Source of the DNA: Paenarthrobacter sp. AR 02
GTDB taxonomy: Bacteria; Actinomycetota; Actinomycetes; Actinomycetales; Micrococcaceae
Length of the DNA stretch: 64,000 bases
Direction: 5' to 3'
Assembly: GCF_021538675.1 (NCBI RefSeq)
Contig: NZ_JAJUKH010000012.1
Span: 94,614 to 158,613 of the forward strand
Positions within the stretch are counted from its first letter, which is position 1; each line of letters begins with the position of its first letter. The notes under the pieces are model-generated. The model was not told where the DNA came from, made no database searches, and saw only the letters and a list, made by a program, of their open reading frames with translations. Positions 59,592 to 64,000 of the stretch are shown piece by piece. A program made the position numbers and the translations under genes.

Positions 59592-60317
59592 ATGTCTGAA
59601 GCAGTATCGGCCCCCCGCAGCGTCCTCATTACCGGTGGCAACCGCGGCATCGGCCTCGCCATCGCCCAATCTTTCCTCGCCAACGGCGACAAGGTCGCTG
59701 TCACTTACCGCAGTGAAACAGAACTGCCTGAGGGAATCCTGGGCGTCAAAGCCGACGTGACCGATGAAGCTTCGATTGATGCAGCATTCAAGATCATCGA
59801 GGAAGCGCACGGCCCGGTCGAGGTGCTGGTGGCGAATGCGGGGATCACCAAGGACACCCTGCTGCTGCGCATGAGCGAAGAGGACTTCACGTCGGTCCTG
59901 GACACCAACCTGACCGGCGCATTCCGCGTCATCAAGAGGGCCTCCAAGGGGATGATCCGTTTGCGGAAGGGCCGCGTGGTCCTGATTTCGTCCGTGTCGG
60001 GCCTTTACGGCGCTCCTGGCCAGATCAACTACTCCGCGTCCAAGGCCGGAATGGTGGGTATCGCGCGGTCGCTGACCCGCGAACTCGGTAGCCGCGGGAT
60101 CACCGCGAACGTCGTAGCTCCGGGCTTCATCAATACCGACATGACTGCGGAACTGCCCGAAGAAACGCAGAAGTCGTATCTGGCCAACGTTCCGGCCGGC
60201 CGCTTCGCGGAGGCAGCTGAAGTAGCCGACGTCGTCCGCTGGGTAGCCAGCGACGAGGCTGCCTACATTTCAGGCGCTGTCATCCCCGTGGACGGCGGAC
60301 TGGGAATGGGCCACTAG
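59592..60317 (+). CDS. fabG: 3-oxoacyl-ACP reductase (FabG)
   Basis: 241 residues. Nucleotide motif GGNRGIGLA, NAG in ANAGITKD, catalytic Ser133/134, Tyr147 and Lys151 (YSASK). It reduces 3-oxoacyl-ACP with NADPH in fatty acid synthesis, similar to mycobacterial FabG1/MabA. ATG at 59592 after ggag; the open frame upstream has no FabG similarity. It is paired with another SDR but separated by 109 bases. Confidence 0.95.
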   Translation: MSEAVSAPRSVLITGGNRGIGLAIAQSFLANGDKVAVTYRSETELPEGILGVKADVTDEASIDAAFKIIEEAHGPVEVLVANAGITKDTLLLRMSEEDFTSVLDTNLTGAFRVIKRASKGMIRLRKGRVVLISSVSGLYGAPGQINYSASKAGMVGIARSLTRELGSRGITANVVAPGFINTDMTAELPEETQKSYLANVPAGRFAEAAEVADVVRWVASDEAAYISGAVIPVDGGLGMGH

Positions 60318-60426
60318 CCACTACGGCAGTTTTTTGTCCGGGGGCGACAAAGGCTTTGGTCCGTGCCACTGGCAAGATGGAAACCGAGTCCACGGAATTT
60401 GGATGAAGTGAACAAAAGGAGCACGA

Positions 60427-61179
60427 ATGGGAATGCTGGATAACAAGACCGCGATCGTCACGGGGTCCTCCCGTGGTATCGGCGCGGAAGTTGCCAAGAT
60501 CCTCGCTGGCGAGGGTGCCGCCGTCGTCGTCAACTACCGCCAAAAGGCGCCCCGCGCCAACAAGGTTGTAGCTGACATCCAGGCGGCTGGCGGCCGGGCT
60601 GCGGCCGTGGGAGCGGACCTCACCACGGACGAAGGCGTACACGCCCTGGCCAGCACCGCGATGGAGGAATTCGGCTCCTTGGACATCCTGGTGCTCAATG
60701 CTTCGGGCGGCATGGAATCCGGCATGGAGGAAGGCTACGCGCTCAAATTGAACCGCGACGCCCAGGTCAACATGCTCAATGCCGCTGTGCCGCTGATGCC
60801 GGAGGGCTCGCGGGTTGTCTTCGTCACCAGCCACCAGGCCCACTTTGTGGAAACCGTGCCCACGATGCCCGAATACGAGCCCGTTGCCAAGAGCAAGCGT
60901 GCCGGCGAGGACGCACTGCGCGCCCTCCTGCCGAACCTGGCCGACAAGGGCATCTCCTTGGTGGTCGTTTCCGGTGACATGATCGAAGGAACAGTGACTG
61001 CCACCCTCCTGGACCGTTCAAATCCAGGCGCCATCGAAGCACGCCGCGCCGAAGCCGGAAAGCTCTACTCCGTACAGGAGTTTGCCGCGGAGGTTGCCAA
61101 AATGGTTACCGCCGACGTGGAATCGGGACACACCGAATACGTTGGCGGCTCTGACTACTTCAACAAGTCAGGCGAGTAG
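60427..61179 (+). CDS. Short-chain dehydrogenase with non-canonical active site
   Basis: 250 residues. The N-terminal cofactor loop GSSRGIGAEVA is intact and NAG is replaced by NASGG. Where YxxxK is expected the sequence reads EYEPVAKSKRAGED: the Lys aligned by the SKRAGE helix has Val four residues before it, and the only Tyr is three residues further upstream. Catalysis may rely on a shifted Tyr, or the protein may act otherwise. ATG after aaaggag. Ends before a strong terminator. Confidence 0.88.
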   Translation: MGMLDNKTAIVTGSSRGIGAEVAKILAGEGAAVVVNYRQKAPRANKVVADIQAAGGRAAAVGADLTTDEGVHALASTAMEEFGSLDILVLNASGGMESGMEEGYALKLNRDAQVNMLNAAVPLMPEGSRVVFVTSHQAHFVETVPTMPEYEPVAKSKRAGEDALRALLPNLADKGISLVVVSGDMIEGTVTATLLDRSNPGAIEARRAEAGKLYSVQEFAAEVAKMVTADVESGHTEYVGGSDYFNKSGE

Positions 61180-61199
61180 CAGCAGTAGATCGCCTCATA

Positions 61200-61234
61200 C
61201 GGAACGGCCCGGGACAGCGTCCCGGGCCGTTCCG
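61200..61234 (+). terminator. 16-bp hairpin terminator after the SDR gene
   Basis: A perfect inverted repeat (cggaacggcccgggac and its complement) around loop agc, followed by ctttaag. Confidence 0.85.
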
Positions 61235-61415
61235 CTTTAAGTCTCCGGCTGCATTTCGAGGTAGAACAATGCTCGATGACAATTAGATAAATATCACCAA
61301 AAACCGCGTCACGAATTTCAAAAATCTGTTTCGCGCTTTTCCTTTTGCATTTGTTCCGGACGTCTGATTGACTCTGAAAAGCGCCTCCTTCGAGGCCTGT
61401 CACACAGGAGTTTCT
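61235..61415. other. AT-rich leader of the orphan ABC ATPase gene
   Basis: About 180 bases clearly richer in A and T than the surroundings, with attagataaatat (about 61281-61293) as a possible -10 region and TTTT-rich stretches near 61330-61355. No ORF or hairpin stands out. The ribosome site AGGAG is at 61406-61410. Confidence 0.4.
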
Positions 61416-62915
61416 TTGGACTTACTACTGCATGCGGATGATATCCATGCGTCCTATGAACAACGGCAAATCCTCAATGGGGTCAGCCTTTCGCTGAATC
61501 GCAGCGAAATTCTCGGCATGATCGGAACCAACGGCGCCGGAAAAACAACGCTCATGGGCGTCCTCGCAGGAACCCATCAACACCAGGCCGGCCACATCAT
61601 GCTGGCGGGGGAGAAGTATCGGCCTGAGTCCGCAGAGGAAGCGCGAGCTTGCGGCGTCGGGCTCATCCCGCAGAACTTCCGGTTGGACCCGGAATTGACC
61701 ATCGCCAAGGCAATCTTTCGAGGAACATTCCAGGCCGGCAAGCCCCATGAAGAACTCCGCGGCCGGGCCGCCGAACTGATCCGGGACATCGGCGTCACCA
61801 TGGATCCGGACGCCAAAGTGGGCACCCTGATCCGCGCCGAGCAGGCTCTTGTGGAAGTTCTCAGGATGGTTGCCGAAGAAGCCCAGTTGGTCATCATGGA
61901 CGAGGTCGCCGCGTCACTTCCGGACCACGATGTTGCCGTCCTTCATCAGGTCCTGCGCATGCTGACCAGGCAAGGCCGCGCAATTATCTACATCACCCAT
62001 CGCCTGGACGAGGTCCGTTCCATCGCCCACCGCATCGCCGTGCTCAGGGATGGCAGGGTCCATAAAGTCCTGGAAGCCAGCCGGACCAACGTCGACGAAC
62101 TGGCGTTCCTGCTCCTCAATCACGAGCTGGAAGGCAACGCCAGGCCCACCGGGCGATCAGACACGGAGGAGGCCTTGCGCGTGGTCGACCTTAGCGTCGA
62201 TGACGCCGTGAGGGGAGTCTCCTTTGACGTCTCCAAGGGGGAGTTTTTCGGACTGGTGGGAACACATCGCTCCGGCGTATATCAGCTGGTCGAGGCATTG
62301 GCAGGCGTACATCCAAGCACCTCCGGCGAGATCCGCATACGGGGTGAGCGCGTGGAGATCCGCGGGGTCCACGACGCAGCCAGGCTGAAGATCGGCTACC
62401 TCTCGGATTCGGCCGGGTCGGTGCCGACCGACGCCAGCATCACCGAAGGCCTGCAGAGCGGGAGCAACCCAAACCGGGCCCTGGAGGAGGAGATCGCCAC
62501 CTTACGGAGCGTGGTTGAAGTGGTTCGCCGCATGCGCATCAACACCACCAACATCCACGGTGCCTTGGACACACTTTCCGGAGGTGACCGGCAAAAGGTG
62601 CAGCTGGCCAAATGGATGAGTGCCGGCTGCGATGTGCTGATCCTCAGCCACCCCAGCCGTGGCATCGATATTGGCGCCAAGGAAGTCGTCTACGAGATGC
62701 TGAGCGAACTCAGCGGGCTCGGGGTCGCGATCATCCTGTTGTCGTCGGATTTGTCGGAGTTGGTTGGCTGGTGCCATCGGATTGGGGTGATGCGCGAGGG
62801 CGAGCTGGTCACCATTGAGGCCAATGCCAACACGAACGAGGACGTCTTGGTCCACCACATGCTGGGCGTGAAGTTTGAGTCGGGGACCAGAGACGCGCGG
62901 CGGGTCATGACCTGA
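61416..62915 (+). CDS. Orphan sugar-type ABC ATPase (RbsA/MglA-like), second ATPase site degenerate
   Basis: 499 residues with two ABC domains as in ribose/galactose importers. Domain 1: P-loop GTNGAGKTT (37-45) and Walker B VIMDE (Asp162, Glu163). Domain 2: Walker A is GTHRSG; signature LSGGDRQKVQLA is kept, but Walker B reads LILSHPSRG, so the usual Asp-Glu is Ser411-His412. RbsA-like proteins normally keep DE there. No permease or binding-protein gene is adjacent. TTG start with AGGAG five bases before. It could serve a remote permease or act as a regulator. Confidence 0.85.
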   Translation: MDLLLHADDIHASYEQRQILNGVSLSLNRSEILGMIGTNGAGKTTLMGVLAGTHQHQAGHIMLAGEKYRPESAEEARACGVGLIPQNFRLDPELTIAKAIFRGTFQAGKPHEELRGRAAELIRDIGVTMDPDAKVGTLIRAEQALVEVLRMVAEEAQLVIMDEVAASLPDHDVAVLHQVLRMLTRQGRAIIYITHRLDEVRSIAHRIAVLRDGRVHKVLEASRTNVDELAFLLLNHELEGNARPTGRSDTEEALRVVDLSVDDAVRGVSFDVSKGEFFGLVGTHRSGVYQLVEALAGVHPSTSGEIRIRGERVEIRGVHDAARLKIGYLSDSAGSVPTDASITEGLQSGSNPNRALEEEIATLRSVVEVVRRMRINTTNIHGALDTLSGGDRQKVQLAKWMSAGCDVLILSHPSRGIDIGAKEVVYEMLSELSGLGVAIILLSSDLSELVGWCHRIGVMREGELVTIEANANTNEDVLVHHMLGVKFESGTRDARRVMT

Positions 62916-62954
62916 ACAGCAGCCGGCTATCCGGAAGTGGTTACTGATGACGAA

Positions 62955-62987
62955 AAAGGACGGTCGCGGCATTCGCGGCCGTCCTTT
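62955..62987. terminator. Bidirectional terminator between the ABC ATPase and roadblock genes
   Basis: A 14-bp stem (one G-T pair) with loop gcatt. A run of A on the left gives a T-run for the leftward gene. Confidence 0.85.
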
Positions 62988-63006
62988 CCCGTTCAAAACG
63001 CAGGAG

Positions 63007-63375
63007 CTAGATACTGACGCCCTTGGAGATGCTGCTGAGTTTGTGGCGTGCCAGGGCCAGGTTCGCGTACGTGCGATCAAGCACCAAATACACGAAAAGG
63101 CCTTTGGAGCCTTCAGAGTTCAGGACGTTGATCAGGTGGTACTGGGTGCCCAGGGTGATGAGGATGTCTTCGATGTTGCTGTCCAGCTTCAGATCCGCCA
63201 TGGTCCGCAGTTTTGAACTGACCACGTTGGAGTTGCCGGCCGCGGCCACCCCGAGGTCGAAGCCGGGGTTTCCCCCCTGCGCCAGGGCCATCCCGCTGGA
63301 GTAGTCAACGATGGCCGCCCCCGTAGCGCCCTCTATGGACAGCAGTTGCTTCATGGCGTCATCAAGTGAGCTCAT
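63007..63375 (-). CDS. Roadblock/LC7 domain protein
   Basis: 122 residues. SIEGATGAAIVDYSSGMAL, then NVVSSKLRTMADL and IEDILITLGTQYHLI, then GLFVYLVLDRTYANLALARHKL: the MglB-like roadblock fold. In bacteria these often act as GAP-like partners of small GTPases; no GTPase gene is adjacent. Start set at ATG 63375, matching the usual family length. The frame stays open to 63633, so an N-terminal extension is possible (63426 is the next ATG). Confidence 0.85.
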   Translation of the reverse strand: MSSLDDAMKQLLSIEGATGAAIVDYSSGMALAQGGNPGFDLGVAAAGNSNVVSSKLRTMADLKLDSNIEDILITLGTQYHLINVLNSEGSKGLFVYLVLDRTYANLALARHKLSSISKGVSI

Positions 63376-63633
63376 AATGGATTCTTCCTGTTCTTTTTCG
63401 TCATGGCTGGAATCCGTGAAGTACATGGTTCGGGTCTCCTGGTACCGAGGCGTTCCGCTCGAAGATTCAGGCTCGAACACCTCCGCTGCCGGCAGTTCGT
63501 CCCCATGAGGTTCGACCCCGAGGAATTCATGAAGTGGTGTCGGACTTTCTTCTGCGGCAAAGGACGTCAATTCCCCGGCATCCAGGCCGTCACTACGCTT
63601 CCACCATTTCCATGTGCGCCCCGAACGGTCCAC

Positions 63634-63873
63634 CGCCTGCCCTGCACTTCCTTCATCCCGGACCGTTATTGCATAACGGATGTCCTTTTGAAGTTCTCAT
63701 CCTCACACACGGAAATGGGCGCAGCATATTCCACTGGACATTTAATGCGATTGAGTGACAATCGAATAAACTAACGCGAATTCACCGTCATGAAATGCAA
63801 TGCGCCTACACTTATGCGCTTTCAATCTCATGGCAAAGAGGGCAGGAGCCAAGGAAGACTACGGCCACCTAGA
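63634..63873. other. AT-rich intergenic region with two small palindromes
   Basis: No gene recognised. CCGTTAT-TGC-ATAACGG (63663-63679) and CGATTG-AGTGA-CAATCG (63748-63764) are perfect inverted repeats of 7 and 6 bases and could be operators or promoter elements for the roadblock gene. Composition is AT-rich compared with the rest of the window, as on the other side of the ABC ATPase gene. Confidence 0.4.
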
Positions 63874-64000
63874 TGTACTAACCCGGTAGGTTGGTGACGC
63901 GGCTGGCTGGGGAGGCGCCTTTGAGTGCCGTGTGTGGCCTGCTGCGATTGTAGTGCTCGATGAAGTCCTGGTAACAGGCTTGGCGTTCGGTTTCTGAGGT
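63874..64000 (-). mobile_element. End of an IS481-family insertion sequence
   Basis: The element seems to begin near TGTACTAACCC (63874), placed just outside the transposase stop where IS481 elements usually carry their TGT-starting terminal repeat. The other end lies outside the window, so terminal repeat and target duplication cannot be confirmed. Confidence 0.55.
63878..64000 (-). CDS. IS481-family transposase, C-terminal part
   Basis: The last 40 residues of a leftward reading frame open at the window edge: YQDFIEHYNRSRPHTALKG then SPASRVTNL. The HYN-x2-RPHTAL pattern is the conserved end of IS481/IS3-type DDE transposases; the SRVTN ending favours IS481. The catalytic residues lie outside the window. 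Confidence 0.82.
   Translation of the reverse strand, partial: TSETERQACYQDFIEHYNRSRPHTALKGASPASRVTNLPG

Noticed and set aside
63403..63774. 123-codon plus-strand frame at the right end
   Set aside because: Antisense to the roadblock upstream region, runs through two palindromes and AT-rich non-coding sequence; no ribosome site or domain.
1..64000. tRNA, rRNA, CRISPR array, prophage or replication origin
   Set aside because: No cloverleaf, repeat-spacer pattern, phage gene or DnaA-box cluster was seen on reading; a dedicated tRNA search was not possible.

Overview
The window is chromosomal DNA from a high-GC actinobacterium, most likely a Micrococcaceae member of the Arthrobacter/Paenarthrobacter type. 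The lineage is inferred from gene content (rbpA, whiA, opcA, BioMNY, a SUF cluster led by SufR, a DUF3099 protein, a DUF3516-type helicase), many GTG/TTG starts and many genes without a ribosome binding site. Species was not established. No rRNA, tRNA or CRISPR was seen. Most of the block matches the order I know from other actinobacteria (uvrC-rapZ-yvcK-whiA, gap-pgk-tpiA-secG, tkt-tal-zwf-opcA-pgl, ctaB/ctaA, sufR-B-D-C-T).

Region by region. 0-13 kb: 3' part of a coaE-grpB fusion, uvrB, a TerC-family membrane protein behind a probable manganese (yybP-ykoY) riboswitch, an MFS transporter, a leftward four-gene operon (Ski2-like helicase, CaiB/BaiF CoA transferase, GNAT, S33 peptidase), a methyltransferase and a short GntR regulator. 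13-22.5 kb: uvrA with a likely SOS box, HAD phosphatase, PlsC-like acyltransferase, uvrC, rapZ-yvcK-whiA. 22.5-27.6 kb: sodA, glycolytic gap-pgk-tpiA, secG, rbpA. 27.5-35.7 kb: leftward pentose-phosphate operon tkt-tal-pgi-zwf-opcA-pgl. 36-42.7 kb: heme O synthase ctaB, then an accessory cassette (secreted I36/crystallin-like protein, lipoprotein, peptidoglycan-binding adaptor, MacB-like ABC exporter), then heme A synthase ctaA. 42.8-49.8 kb: a leftward ABC exporter pair divergent from sufR-sufB-sufD-Rieske-sufC-sufT. 49.9-55.4 kb: zinc metallopeptidase, acyl-CoA ligase plus thiolase, convergent with bioY-bioM-bioN. 55.7-61.2 kb: ABC-F protein, YbaK, SURF1, a small Cys/His protein, DUF3099, fabG and an atypical SDR. 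61.2-64 kb: AT-richer flanks around an orphan, partly degenerate sugar-type ABC ATPase and a roadblock/LC7 protein, ending in the 3' end of an IS481-type transposase.

Regulation. A recurring arrangement is a TANNNT -10 hexamer exactly 6 (once 7) bases before the start codon, with no Shine-Dalgarno. It marks likely leaderless genes: uvrA, uvrB, uvrC, the MFS gene, the zinc peptidase, the acyl-CoA ligase and the ABC exporter upstream of suf. Many transcription units end in long GC-rich hairpins, only some with a T-run.

Most unusual points: the I36-lipoprotein-adaptor-exporter cassette with its CACCTAGT-type repeats; the ligase-thiolase pair beside BioMNY, similar to Bacillus yhfUTS, whose thiolase has Ser in place of the second catalytic Cys; the SUF operon without sufS/sufU; and the orphan ABC ATPase whose second Walker B has lost its acidic residues.
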